18,484 bases of DNA from an uncultured Fidelibacterota bacterium (GCA_913041325.1 CAJWHU010000012.1:1-18484); one strand, 5' to 3'; counted from the first letter of the stretch, positions 5,478 to 13,605 are shown. Notes: a model not told the origin generated them from the letters alone. Made by a program: numbers and translations.

Positions 5478-6965
5478 TTATTTTAATAACACCATCTTCC
5501 TAACTTCACTGTAATCGCCTGCAGCTAGTCGGTAAAAGTAAATACCTGCAGACACCAATTCATTATTTTCGTTGGTACCTTTCCAGAACGTAGAGTAATT
5601 ACCTGCAGGTTGATATTTGTTAACAAGGCTAATTATATGATTACCTCTAACATCAATAATATTAATATTTATAAGACTTCTTTTTGCAATGAAATAGGGT
5701 ATTTCGGTCGATGGGTTAAAAGGGTTTGGATAGTTGGCACTTAGGGCAAAAGTTTGAGCATTTTTAATTTCAGAATAATTTATCAATTCGCTGTTTTGAA
5801 CATTACTCACTCTCAGAAAGCCAAATTGACCGTTGTCAATGGCGATAATTGCACCGCCATCGCCTGTCAAGTCGATTGCTTCGCCGGCCCAATCGTAGAT
5901 TTCATCATTAATGTCATGCGAGGCAAAAGTTTTTTCCCACATGATTTCACCATGGTTGTCAAATTTTATGATGTAAGCGTTCCAGACATCCGAGCAATCA
6001 TCGCTAAGGCATTCAGAATAGTTAATATATTCATCCCCGGTGCCGGCGATAACCACGCAGCCACCATCGTTTGTTGCTTTAATATCCCAGGCCTCGTCAT
6101 GAATATATTGAGGATCAAACCCTCTTGGGTTGCCTATTTTATTTTCCCATAATAGGGTTCCATCATTATTAATTTTAAGGGTATAGGTATCCCAATTAAC
6201 CGTGCCTGATTGAGTATGGCCTGTTAAAAAGATATCGCCAAAATTATTAATATCCATCCCAAAACAGTGATCTTCCTCGTTGCCGCCATAGGTATAGTGC
6301 CAAATAACATCCCCCTCTAGTGACATTTTAATTAGCTTGTAATCTGAAGCATCCTCAGCTAAGCCTGAAATGATAAGCTCATCATTGAAGTATTGAACTC
6401 TATATGCCTGATCGATATAATCACTGAGACTCCTACTAGATAATTCATTTCCATTTAAATCTAAAAGCATCATAAACCCTTTTCCTTCTGTGAAAAAGGT
6501 ATTTTCAGGATCCTCTGCATAATTATACCCTACTGCTATAATCCCATTCGGCGTAATTACCGCATTTTCAAACGCATCTGTTCCTCCATTATCAAAAGTT
6601 TTAATAAAAATTGTTGAGCCGTCTTCCTTATTAAACTTCATAATCGCACTGTCGTAGTCTAGACTTCCAGAAATGAGGTAGCCATCATCCATTTCGATAG
6701 CACTATTGCCTAGATTATGGTTGCCATCAAAAATTTCTCTATGCCATAGTATCTGACCAGCTGAGTTAGTTTTAACGATCAAAACTTTTGAACTTGGAGT
6801 TGCATAATCATATGTCTCCCCAACTTGCAGATAACCACCATCTTCACAGGAGAGTATAAAGTGCCCAATTGACTCCTCACCTGATCCGCTATATTCCTCA
6901 AACCATAATATACCTGGATCTGCAATTAATAAAATGGGGGAAAAAAAAGAGAAAATTTTAAACAT
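5478..6965 (-). CDS. Secreted beta-propeller-like protein with C-terminal sorting domain (T9SS type A/FlgD-like)
   Basis: A 495-residue exported protein. A short hydrophobic signal (1-15) is followed by repeated blades of the type GG(Y/C)(L/V)..G....D..(L/I)K.(N/D)..G..(L/I)(L/M)W.., as in delta-60/beta-propeller repeats, spanning about residues 20-395. Residues 411-495 form a C-terminal sorting domain that starts NYPNPFNPSTE, contains IIDVRGN and SAGIYFYRL, and ends KMVLLK, matching TIGR04183-type or FlgD-Ig-like domains. The expected path is Sec export, then outer-membrane secretion with surface attachment. No secretion machinery gene is in the window. A perfect TATAAT (complement of 6973-6978) lies 7 nt before the ATG, suggesting a leaderless message. 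The ligand or function is unknown. Confidence 0.88.
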   Translation of the reverse strand: MFKIFSFFSPILLIADPGILWFEEYSGSGEESIGHFILSCEDGGYLQVGETYDYATPSSKVLIVKTNSAGQILWHREIFDGNHNLGNSAIEMDDGYLISGSLDYDSAIMKFNKEDGSTIFIKTFDNGGTDAFENAVITPNGIIAVGYNYAEDPENTFFTEGKGFMMLLDLNGNELSSRSLSDYIDQAYRVQYFNDELIISGLAEDASDYKLIKMSLEGDVIWHYTYGGNEEDHCFGMDINNFGDIFLTGHTQSGTVNWDTYTLKINNDGTLLWENKIGNPRGFDPQYIHDEAWDIKATNDGGCVVIAGTGDEYINYSECLSDDCSDVWNAYIIKFDNHGEIMWEKTFASHDINDEIYDWAGEAIDLTGDGGAIIAIDNGQFGFLRVSNVQNSELINYSEIKNAQTFALSANYPNPFNPSTEIPYFIAKRSLININIIDVRGNHIISLVNKYQPAGNYSTFWKGTNENNELVSAGIYFYRLAAGDYSEVRKMVLLK

Positions 6966-6972
6966 GTAAGAA

Positions 6973-6978
6973 ATTATA
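6973..6978 (-). promoter_or_regulatory. Perfect -10 box seven bases before the propeller-protein ATG
   Basis: TATAAT on the minus strand with 7 nt between it and the ATG at 6965. No convincing -35 box at 16-18 bp. The spacing puts the transcription start at or next to the start codon. Confidence 0.4.
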
Positions 6979-7219
6979 TCCTATGTGGCATCAAAAAATA
7001 AAATAAATAATTAACCCAATATTAGGCTCTCTTATATACAAAATATAAGCACGTCAGAGGAGATTGTGATTAACATTGAGAAATCGTTAGCTATTTCAGA
7101 GATCGATTCAGGATTTTATTAATATTGGTTGATTGTTTCTTCTAATCACCAACTATTTATGAATTAAATGATTTTGAATTTTATGGGTCATTTGATATAA
7201 AATGAATAGGTATGTGAAA

Positions 7220-7276
7220 GGAGGTAGATAAAAGTTAATTGATCACTCATAAGGTTTATTCTCTTTGTCTACCTCC
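7220..7276 (-). repeat. Inverted repeat with GGAGGTAGA arms, possible terminator
   Basis: GGAGGTAGA (7220-7228) pairs perfectly with TCTACCTCC (7268-7276), and four further pairs (one G-T) extend the stem over a loop of about 31 nt. It lies 15 bp after the S9 peptidase stop. Only TTTC follows the stem on the minus strand, so it is a weak terminator at best. Confidence 0.45.
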
Positions 7277-7290
7277 GAAGCATTAAGGGT

Positions 7291-9168
7291 TTAACTACCA
7301 ATATGCTTCATTAGAAACTGCTCCATCTCACGATAAAAATCAAACTGATTTTCCTCATTGTAAAATCCATGTCCTTCGTCCTCTTTTAGCATGTAGGGTA
7401 CCTCGACTCCCCTTGCTCGCAGTGCTTCCACAATCTGATCTGACTCTGCTTGCTTTACGCGGGGGTCATTGGCTCCTTGCGCTACGAACAGAGGAACCCT
7501 GATGCTATCAACATGAAAAATTGGAGACGCTGCTTCAAGTATCTCTTTTTCTGTTTCAGGGTTACCGATCATCTCATACATCATTTGCCTGCCCAGCTCC
7601 CAATATGGTGGAAGAGTTTCAAGGAGTGTGAAAATATTTGAGACTCCAACATAGTCGACTCCACAAGCGTACAAATCAGGAGTAAAGGTCAGGCCCGCTA
7701 GAGTTGCATATCCTCCATATGATGCACCATAAATAGCAATTCTGTCAGGGTCTGCAATGCCTTGTTCAATAAGCCATTTAACACCATCAGTGATATCATC
7801 TTGCATGGATTTTCCCCATTCTTTAAAACTTATCTCCCAAAATTCTCTACCATATCCTGTACTGCCCCTGAAATTCATTTGAAATACTGCAAAACCTCTA
7901 TTCGCTAAAAACTGGACCTGGGAATTATATCCCCAACTATCTCTTGCCCATGGCCCACCATGCGGATTTACTACAACAGGTAAATTTTTACCGCTACTAC
8001 CTCTGGGGATTGTAAGATACCCATGAATCGTGAGCCCGTCCCTAGATGTATACTTTATGGGTTGCATATCAGCCATCTGATCCTCGTTTAACCAGGGACT
8101 TATTTTGCCAAGCTCAGTCAATTTCTCATCGTCTACATCGTAAATGTAATATGTACCCCTAGACTTATCGCTGTATGTCACAACTATAGCTCTAGTCTCA
8201 TCATCGGACAGGCTTGTGATCCCTACCTCATACCCCGGCAGTTTCGATTCCAACTTGTCTTGGATATTTTGTCTCCAATCATCAAAAAATACTCTTTTTG
8301 TTTTGGCAACGGTATAGCTCACACCAGTGAGAACTTTCCTCTTTTTTGAAAATGTTAAGCTACTCACGTCAACCTCTTCATGCTCGAAGATTAAGCTGCC
8401 CTCCGAGGCTTTGTCAATGTTGAACTCGTATATAGCCGTTTTATCTCTCCCTCGGTTCGAGGCAACATATAAATTTTTATTATCGAAAGTGAAAAAAAGA
8501 GGTGAAACTCCTTCTTTAAAATCAGTTGTAAGAATGGACTTAAACGGATCTAATTCGGAATCCCTGTGTAGCAAGCTTGTATTCACACCATCGCTAGTAA
8601 TTGCTATCCTAAGCTTACCATCATGATCAGTCATCCACCCTGATATATTACCAGGGTTCTCCGCAATCATTTCCATTTGACCGGTATTTACATTTACGCG
8701 GTAAGGATCGAATATTTGTTCATTACGTTTATTGAGGCCAAGAATTACATGCTCTGGATCATCATCGAGATCATCCACAATTGTCGCCTTTACATTTTCA
8801 AAAGGAGTGAGATCTATCTCATTAGAGCCATCAATGTTCACTGCATAAAAGTGCATATTTTCATCTCCTCCATCATCTTTTACATAACCTATTCTGTTGT
8901 TCCCCAACCACAAAAAACCATAAATACTTCGTTCTTTGGATGCAGTAAGTCTTCTCTCATCGCTGTTCGCAATATCAAATACAAAAACATTCATCCTAGT
9001 TTCCCAAGGTTTCATGTATGCAATGTGGTTTCCATCTGGAGATATTCTGAAAGATGATTTTTCAGGATTTCTAAAAAAATCCTCCATTGGTATTAAAGGT
9101 GCTTCTTTTTCCATTTTATTACATCCTATTAAAGTTATTAGTAAACAGATTATATTAAAATTTTTCAT
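7291..9168 (-). CDS. S9-family prolyl oligopeptidase-like peptidase, lipoprotein
   Basis: A 625-residue serine peptidase of family S9 (prolyl oligopeptidase / acylaminoacyl-peptidase type), which cleaves short peptides. A lipobox LIGC places lipidated Cys16 after a hydrophobic signal, so the enzyme is anchored to a membrane. Residues about 35-360 form the N-terminal propeller (RISPDGNHIAY, then repeated strands). The catalytic alpha/beta-hydrolase domain covers about 375-625: NPHGGP at 401-406, nucleophile Ser483 in GASYGG, Asp568 in ANDPRV, His600 in EGHGF. Length and motifs are complete. GTGAGA just before the ATG may serve as ribosome site. Two TCACGGyTCrCG direct repeats lie within 60 bp upstream (9172-9223). 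It may take part in peptide scavenging at the cell surface. Confidence 0.95.
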   Translation of the reverse strand: MKNFNIICLLITLIGCNKMEKEAPLIPMEDFFRNPEKSSFRISPDGNHIAYMKPWETRMNVFVFDIANSDERRLTASKERSIYGFLWLGNNRIGYVKDDGGDENMHFYAVNIDGSNEIDLTPFENVKATIVDDLDDDPEHVILGLNKRNEQIFDPYRVNVNTGQMEMIAENPGNISGWMTDHDGKLRIAITSDGVNTSLLHRDSELDPFKSILTTDFKEGVSPLFFTFDNKNLYVASNRGRDKTAIYEFNIDKASEGSLIFEHEEVDVSSLTFSKKRKVLTGVSYTVAKTKRVFFDDWRQNIQDKLESKLPGYEVGITSLSDDETRAIVVTYSDKSRGTYYIYDVDDEKLTELGKISPWLNEDQMADMQPIKYTSRDGLTIHGYLTIPRGSSGKNLPVVVNPHGGPWARDSWGYNSQVQFLANRGFAVFQMNFRGSTGYGREFWEISFKEWGKSMQDDITDGVKWLIEQGIADPDRIAIYGASYGGYATLAGLTFTPDLYACGVDYVGVSNIFTLLETLPPYWELGRQMMYEMIGNPETEKEILEAASPIFHVDSIRVPLFVAQGANDPRVKQAESDQIVEALRARGVEVPYMLKEDEGHGFYNEENQFDFYREMEQFLMKHIGS

Positions 9169-9171
9169 GTC

Positions 9172-9223
9172 TCACGGCTCGCGGTTGTATGTTAACAATA
9201 AATTATTCATATCACGGTTCACG
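9172..9223. repeat. Direct repeats TCACGGyTCrCG, 40 bp apart
   Basis: TCACGGCTCGCG (9172-9183) and TCACGGTTCACG (9212-9223) match at 10 of 12 bases and are spaced 40 bp start to start, close to four helical turns. They flank the presumed promoter of the S9 peptidase and could be operator half-sites. Confidence 0.3.
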
Positions 9224-9236
9224 TGAGTGAATAATT
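9201..9236. repeat. Hairpin-forming inverted repeat upstream of the S9 peptidase
   Basis: AATTATTCA (9201-9209) and TGAATAATT (9228-9236) are perfect complements, with an inner CACG/CGTG pair (9213-9216 and 9222-9225). It lies after the TIGR03643 gene stop and before the S9 start on the same strand, so it could be a terminator of the upstream unit or an operator. No U-run follows. Confidence 0.4.
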
Positions 9237-9279
9237 GTTTATTATATTTACTCTAATAAATATATTTTTTTCAAAAGTT

Positions 9280-9519
9280 TTATTTTTGATTTTTTGACTT
9301 GAACCTTGTACTTGCTGAGGTCTTCTTGTGTTTAGTTTTCCTCCCCCTGACTCTTTTTCGCCATAACTTGAAAGAAGAGTAAGAAAGGTTTGTTCTCATT
9401 ATTTTTCTCACATCATTTTCTTTGAGACAAAACTGAAATTCAATTGCCTCGAATGGTGTCCTGTCCTCCCACGCCATCTCAATAATCCGGTTAATTTCGT
9501 CCCTACTAAACTTACTCAT
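9280..9519 (-). CDS. TIGR03643/DUF2805 family protein
   Basis: A 79-residue member of the TIGR03643 (DUF2805) family, found widely in aquatic bacteria and of unknown function. The hallmark segment INRIIEMAWEDRTPFEAIEFQF at residues 8-29 is followed by a helix-turn-helix-like LKENDVRKIMR, then SSFKLWRKRVRGRKTKH and a basic tail ending RFKSKNQK. The very basic C-terminus suggests nucleic-acid binding, which is inference. The frame is open to an ATG at 9549, but family members start near the internal MSKFSRDEI, so I choose 9519. It follows the RNase R-like gene by about 42 bp (12 bp with the longer start) on the same strand, and the two are probably co-transcribed. Confidence 0.9.
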   Translation of the reverse strand: MSKFSRDEINRIIEMAWEDRTPFEAIEFQFCLKENDVRKIMRTNLSYSSFKLWRKRVRGRKTKHKKTSASTRFKSKNQK

Positions 9520-9561
9520 GATAAACAATCTACTGCAAAATGTTATCAAAATAACAAGGGC

Positions 9562-11466
9562 TCATTTTGGTTCATGGAACCTAAAATAAATCTCTTGGTC
9601 AATAACATTTATTGATTCAATTATTAGCAAAATTTCTTGCCCAACTTCAATTCTTTTTTTTTCTCCGATCCATTTCATCACAAATTTATCATTGCTAATT
9701 ATAGGCTTTCCTCTTGGGAAAAATTTTCTGGTTATAACTCCATGAATTCCCGTTATACTCTCAGCAACAATTACCCTTGAGCTCTTTAGTTGCATCACGT
9801 AACCTTTCAATACTGAGCTTTCTTTTCCTCTCAAAAATCTTAAACTCTTTAGAGTATGGTACTCTCTCTCACTTTGTTGCGATCTTATTTCTCCCTCATT
9901 ACAATGATTGATAGAATCAACTATGTAATGATCCTCAACTTTTTCACCTTTGATAATTCTGTGCACTACTAAATCCGAGTATCTTCGAATTGGGCTTGTA
10001 AAATGGGTATAATTCTTGAACCCCAGCCCATAATGTCCAAGACATTTTGAGGCATAATTGGCTTTCTGCATTTTTTGCATTACCAAAACACACAAGGCAT
10101 CATAGTTAGAGTTTTCTCTATTTGCGCTTAAAAAGCTGTTTATGTCTTTGGCCCGGACAGGGTTTTTCATTTTATGATTGGAGCCATGGTTGCTCATTAA
10201 GAGCTGGAGAAACTCTGTATTTTTCTGAGAAGGTGCTTCATGGTTCCTCTGTAAACTCATCGATGAGTTATTGCGATATTTTTTTAAAATATATTTTGAT
10301 GCTAGTTTGTTCGCAAGTAGCATACATTCTTCTACAATTTGATGTGATTTTAGCTTATCCATGTTTTGAACATCAATAGCCACACCATTTTTATTTTGTA
10401 CGAATGTTTTCTCTTTGTAGTTCATATCAAACCCATTTTGAGATAACCTTTTTTTCTTTAATGATGTTGTCAAATCAAGCAAAAATACTAGCTCATCATA
10501 GAAGGAGCCATCTATCTTATTTTGTAAAACATTCTCAGCCTCCTGGTAATTGAATTTTTTATCGCTAACAATTAAAGAATCAAAAAACCTATAATTGGTC
10601 ACTTCAAAGTGCTCATCAAAGTTAATACAAACTGTCAGCGCCAATCTTTTTTCATTGGGTTTGAGTGAACAGAAATTTGTTGATAAAATCTTTGGTAGCA
10701 TATGAAATGTGCCCCTGTCAAAGTAGTAGCTGTTACCGCGTATTTTGGCAACTCGATCGTTTTCATCATCTACTCTCACATAAGATGATACATCGGCAAT
10801 GTGAACAAATAAATCAATTTCATTGTCCTTGCATTGGATGGAAATCGCATCGTCATAATCTTTGGCATTTGCTGGATCGATAGTAAAAGTTTTGAGGTGA
10901 GTTAAATCTTCCCTATTGATTGAACTTGCATCTAAAATATCTTGATAATTATGTAGCGATTTTGTTTGTATCAATTTTGCTAGTTTGTTTATGCCATATT
11001 TGTGAACAATAAATTCATAATCAGATACATTGTCGTTGTATTCCCGAATGATTCTTACCATGTTAGCGTACGCAGATCTTTTACCCTCTCTCCAGTCAAT
11101 AATTTCAATTTCAGCCAGATCCAGTTTGTTGGTTTCGCGGTCAAGATTTTTTAAGATTATTTTTTTTGATTGGTGAGGATAAAGTGATGCGAATATTTGG
11201 TTTCTATTTCGAAACAGCCGGCAGATAAAATTATTTCCGCTTCTATTTATTATTTCCACTACTTTTACTTTCGTATAGCTTGCTCCGTATTTATAAATCA
11301 TAACTTTTACATAATCACCATCTAATGCGCTGTTTACACTTCTTCTACTTACAAAATATCTCTCATTGGTATCTGGATTGATCACATAGCCTGCGCCTCT
11401 ATTTGTGATTCTAAAAACGGATTGAAAGGTATTTTGGCTTTGAATGTGTTTTTTTTTAATTATCAC
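9562..11466 (-). CDS. rnr: Exoribonuclease II/RNase R-type 3'-5' exoribonuclease
   Basis: A 634-residue RNB-family exoribonuclease that degrades RNA processively from the 3' end. An OB cold-shock domain opens the protein (about 15-60: NRGAGYV, SALDGDYVKV). The RNB domain carries DPANAKDYDDA at 197-207 with the metal-binding Asp197, Asp203, Asp205 and Asp206. Further family blocks are FDRGTFHMLPKILS (249-262), IVEECMLLAN (377-386) and SPIRRYSDLVVHR (491-503). A C-terminal S1 domain covers about 550-632. RNase R proteins are usually 700-800 residues; this one lacks the N-terminal helix-turn-helix and part of the leader, so its size is nearer RNase II. The GTG start follows an in-frame TAA, with no Shine-Dalgarno sequence visible. 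The TIGR03643 gene follows on the same strand. Confidence 0.93.
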   Translation of the reverse strand: MIIKKKHIQSQNTFQSVFRITNRGAGYVINPDTNERYFVSRRSVNSALDGDYVKVMIYKYGASYTKVKVVEIINRSGNNFICRLFRNRNQIFASLYPHQSKKIILKNLDRETNKLDLAEIEIIDWREGKRSAYANMVRIIREYNDNVSDYEFIVHKYGINKLAKLIQTKSLHNYQDILDASSINREDLTHLKTFTIDPANAKDYDDAISIQCKDNEIDLFVHIADVSSYVRVDDENDRVAKIRGNSYYFDRGTFHMLPKILSTNFCSLKPNEKRLALTVCINFDEHFEVTNYRFFDSLIVSDKKFNYQEAENVLQNKIDGSFYDELVFLLDLTTSLKKKRLSQNGFDMNYKEKTFVQNKNGVAIDVQNMDKLKSHQIVEECMLLANKLASKYILKKYRNNSSMSLQRNHEAPSQKNTEFLQLLMSNHGSNHKMKNPVRAKDINSFLSANRENSNYDALCVLVMQKMQKANYASKCLGHYGLGFKNYTHFTSPIRRYSDLVVHRIIKGEKVEDHYIVDSINHCNEGEIRSQQSEREYHTLKSLRFLRGKESSVLKGYVMQLKSSRVIVAESITGIHGVITRKFFPRGKPIISNDKFVMKWIGEKKRIEVGQEILLIIESINVIDQEIYFRFHEPK

Positions 11467-11538
11467 TTAAATCAGATTAAAAATTAAATTGAGCGTGTAA
11501 AAATATCTATAGTTGCAGGCTTATGCTTATCTTTTAGA

Positions 11539-11832
11539 TCACCAGATACTTAATCTTCCAAGCAAAATATCTTTGAACATTATCCAATCAGAAATTTTAG
11601 CATAAATGGGATTTGAAAATGCCGCAGGTTCGTTTTTCTCAAAGAAATAATGCCCGCTCCATGCAAAGGGATACACGATGAATGGCACTAAAGGGAGCAT
11701 TATCCATACTTTTTTTAAAAAGATGAATAATAAAAAGATAATAGTTGCAACCTGACCCAGAAAGTGAAGCAGCCTGCATTTTGGATTTTGGTGAAGCGTG
11801 ATGTAATAATCGTAATACTGACTTAATGACAT
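11539..11832 (-). CDS. DUF962/Mpo1-like membrane protein
   Basis: A 97-residue DUF962 (YGL010w/Mpo1-like) protein. The yeast relative Mpo1 is an iron-dependent dioxygenase acting on 2-hydroxy fatty acids; function in bacteria is inferred only. The family pattern is clear: YYITLHQNPKCRLLHFLG near residues 10-27, two hydrophobic spans (about 30-40 and 44-58), then FAWSGHYFFEKNEPAAF and a DWIMFKDILLGRL end. Conserved His residues (LH, LLHF, GHYFFE) are present. A TTG at 11841 would add three residues; the ATG at 11832 is preferred. It lies 72 bp upstream of the RNase gene on the same strand and diverges from nei. Confidence 0.88.
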   Translation of the reverse strand: MSLSQYYDYYITLHQNPKCRLLHFLGQVATIIFLLFIFLKKVWIMLPLVPFIVYPFAWSGHYFFEKNEPAAFSNPIYAKISDWIMFKDILLGRLSIW

Positions 11833-12089
11833 TTTATTCAACCGGATTCTGTGTTATTGTTTTGTTAAAGAATTTTAGATATTGCTCTAAATCTAATTAA
11901 TATTCGTTTAGAACTAAACAATGTAATTGTGGTAAGTTAATAATATAGTGAATCATAAATAAACACTTGTACTCAATATTAAATTAACAGTCTATTTTTT
12001 CTCACAGTGTCAATCAATCTCTGCAGCACTTATACACTCCTCAATCTGTTTAAGTACCTTCTCAAATGATAAGTATATAACGTTGATCA

Positions 12090-12923
12090 ATGCCTGAAGG
12101 ACCCGAAACAAGAAGGATGGCCGACTCAATTTCGAAATCGCTTGTTGGCAAAAAAATTCTTAGCTTTAACTTTTTTCATGAAAGTCTTAAAACATTAAAT
12201 AACCGTAGTCAGGTTTCAGTTAAGGAGTCACTTTCAAGAGGTAAAGCCGTATTGATAAGAATAAATGGTGGCCAAAGCATTATTACTCATAATCAGTTAT
12301 ACGGCAAATGGACATTTCATAGACGAGACACACAAGTAAAAACTAATAGGCAGCTGAGGATTGAATTCATAACCGAAAAAAAGGCTGTTCGCCTCTGGTC
12401 AGCAACTGATATTGTCCTATGTAAGACATCTGATGAGTTATCACACTCATACATTAGTAAAATAGGTCCCGATGTTTTAGATGATTCCACCTCATCCACC
12501 ACCATTCTAGATCGTCTAAATTCAAAGAAATTTAGAAACAGACAGTTAGGTACCACCCTTTTAGATCAATCATTTATTGCAGGACTTGGTAACTATCTTC
12601 GAAGCGAAATATTATTTTTTTCCAAACTCCACTATAGAGACAAACCCGCTTTATTAAAAAAGAATCAGTTAACAAACTTGTCAAACCAAATCAAAAAGGT
12701 AAGCTTACGAGCATATGTCCAAAAAGGTAAAACCCTCAATTACGATAAATTTAAGGAGCTATATGGGAATATTGAGAACTTCAGAAAAATAAGGCATATG
12801 GCCTTTGCAAGGTCTAGAAAGCCCTGTTTTCATTGCGGCGAAATAATCCAGAGAGAGATTTCTGCATCGCGAAGGATATATCTTTGTATAAAATGCCAAA
12901 ATCAAGGCAAACAAGCGATTTAG
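12090..12923 (+). CDS. nei: Endonuclease VIII (Nei), Fpg/Nei DNA glycosylase-AP lyase
   Basis: A 277-residue bifunctional DNA glycosylase of base excision repair, removing oxidised pyrimidines and cutting the abasic site. It begins MPEGPETRR, with Pro2 as the Schiff-base nucleophile and Glu3 as the general acid after Met removal. Lys52 in SRGKA matches catalytic Lys53 of E. coli. Nei-specific blocks are THNQLYGKW (66-74), GPDVLD (126-131), FRNRQL (148-153) and FIAGLGNYLRSEIL (162-175). The C-terminal zinc finger has Cys246-x2-Cys249-x16-Cys266-x2-Cys269 and the conserved SxSR turn. Overall it is closer to Nei than to Fpg. TATAAC (12076-12081) lies 8 nt before the ATG, and there is no Shine-Dalgarno sequence, hinting at a leaderless transcript. 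Small ORFs follow directly. Confidence 0.95.
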   Translation: MPEGPETRRMADSISKSLVGKKILSFNFFHESLKTLNNRSQVSVKESLSRGKAVLIRINGGQSIITHNQLYGKWTFHRRDTQVKTNRQLRIEFITEKKAVRLWSATDIVLCKTSDELSHSYISKIGPDVLDDSTSSTTILDRLNSKKFRNRQLGTTLLDQSFIAGLGNYLRSEILFFSKLHYRDKPALLKKNQLTNLSNQIKKVSLRAYVQKGKTLNYDKFKELYGNIENFRKIRHMAFARSRKPCFHCGEIIQREISASRRIYLCIKCQNQGKQAI

Positions 12924-12935
12924 GTGGATGTCTGT

Positions 12936-13124
12936 TTGGAGCAAATAACACAATCTTTCTATCATTATACCTTTTTCGCCTTAGGTGCCATTTTAGTAGT
13001 TATTGGTACGCTTTTCATGTACAAAAAGTATGATCAGGGTGAAAATTCTGGATTATACCTTGGCGCTTTCTGGTTGTTTACAGGATTTTTACTTATAATG
13101 GTTTATTTCAAAATTATTAATTAA
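12936..13124 (+). CDS. Small two-helix membrane protein after nei
   Basis: The product has two clear membrane spans, HYTFFALGAILVVIGTLFMY and LGAFWLFTGFLLIMVYF, joined by a charged loop KKYDQGENSG. No family is recognised. The frame begins with GTG at 12924, directly after the nei stop, but AGGTGG (12922-12927) is well placed, 8 nt before the TTG at 12936, which gives a cleaner N-terminus (62 residues). Either way the gene is almost fused to nei and must be co-transcribed. It starts a run of four very small genes. Role unknown. Confidence 0.65.
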   Translation: MEQITQSFYHYTFFALGAILVVIGTLFMYKKYDQGENSGLYLGAFWLFTGFLLIMVYFKIIN

Positions 13125-13145
13125 GGTTTTGCAAAATCTCAGCAT

Positions 13146-13325
13146 ATGTTGAAAAATATTTTTTTATCTATTTTATTCATAGTAAACTTTTTCATAATGA
13201 GTGGTGTGCTCCTCTCAGATGTGTTGAAAATGCAATTATTTGCTTTTTCATTCTCACATTTTATTTTATCTACGGTAATAATTGTATCAACATTTCTACT
13301 TTATCACAAACGCAATGAAAGATAA
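13146..13325 (+). CDS. Small hydrophobic protein with two membrane helices, 59 residues
   Basis: The frame starts ATG-TTG-AAA and encodes MLKNIFLSILFIVNFFIM, a loop GVLLSDVLKMQ, and a second hydrophobic helix ending in YHKRNER. Two membrane spans with a positively charged C-terminus are predicted by eye. No family recognised. It begins 21 bp after the preceding gene and overlaps the next one by 11 bp (ATGAAAGATAA), typical of translational coupling. Confidence 0.5.
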   Translation: MLKNIFLSILFIVNFFIMSGVLLSDVLKMQLFAFSFSHFILSTVIIVSTFLLYHKRNER

Positions 13326-13410
13326 AAATTTTAATTTGCTAGTCTTATTAGCCAATTTGATATTAATGATTGCTTTAGCGGTAACGCTGCTACGATGGTA
13401 TTCGAACTAG
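13315..13410 (+). CDS. Single-helix micropeptide, 31 residues
   Basis: MKDKNFNLLVLLANLILMIALAVTLLRWYSN: charged N-terminus, one membrane span, short aromatic tail. Its ATG lies inside the end of the previous frame (overlap of 11 bp), so it would be translated by coupling. The sequence looks protein-like but is very short. No family recognised. Confidence 0.4.
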   Translation: MKDKNFNLLVLLANLILMIALAVTLLRWYSN

Positions 13411-13434
13411 TTACTGAGCCAGTTCAAAAAAAAG

Positions 13435-13605
13435 ATGCGAAATAAAAAATGTCATCTGTGTAAAGCCAATTTCGATATACTATATAGAGTTCAATTAGAC
13501 ACTACAAAAGTTTGGGTGTTTGTATGCAAAGATTGTCTGAATCATAAAAAGCCTAAAAACAAACACTATCGATATGGAGGAACTTGGAAAAAGTATCCTA
13601 ACTAA
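13435..13605 (+). CDS. Small zinc-ribbon protein (two CxxC pairs), 56 residues
   Basis: The frame encodes KCHLC (Cys6, Cys9) and VCKDC (Cys31, Cys34), separated by a beta-rich stretch ILYRVQLDTTKVWVFV, and ends in YRYGGTWKK. This is a classic four-Cys zinc ribbon. I recall similar short hypothetical proteins ending in YxYGGTWK in marine bacteria, but cannot name a characterised family. It is the last of the small genes behind nei, 24 bp after the micropeptide. No Shine-Dalgarno is visible. Zinc binding is inferred from the cysteines; nucleic-acid or protein binding is possible. Confidence 0.7.
   Translation: MRNKKCHLCKANFDILYRVQLDTTKVWVFVCKDCLNHKKPKNKHYRYGGTWKKYPN

Larger units (their letters stand above)
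6966..7290. other. Intergenic region between S9 peptidase and propeller protein
   Basis: This 325-bp AT-rich interval has no convincing gene. It holds a -10-like TATAAT next to the downstream start (complement of 6973-6978), a small hairpin CTTATAT-ACAAA-ATATAAG (7031-7049), and a long-loop inverted repeat with GGAGGTAGA arms (7220-7276) just after the S9 peptidase stop codon. Confidence 0.55.

Noticed and set aside
5754..6152. Plus-strand frame of 132 codons inside the propeller gene
   Set aside because: Antisense shadow of a well-supported secreted protein.
8327..9226. Three plus-strand frames across the S9 peptidase
   Set aside because: They lie antisense to a complete peptidase with all catalytic residues; no domain resemblance.
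10122..10883. Two plus-strand frames inside the RNase R-like gene
   Set aside because: Antisense shadows; the opposite strand carries conserved RNB motifs throughout.
12833..13033. Plus-strand frame of 66 codons spanning the nei end
   Set aside because: It overlaps the conserved zinc finger of nei and the first 2-TM gene in another frame, with no supporting features.
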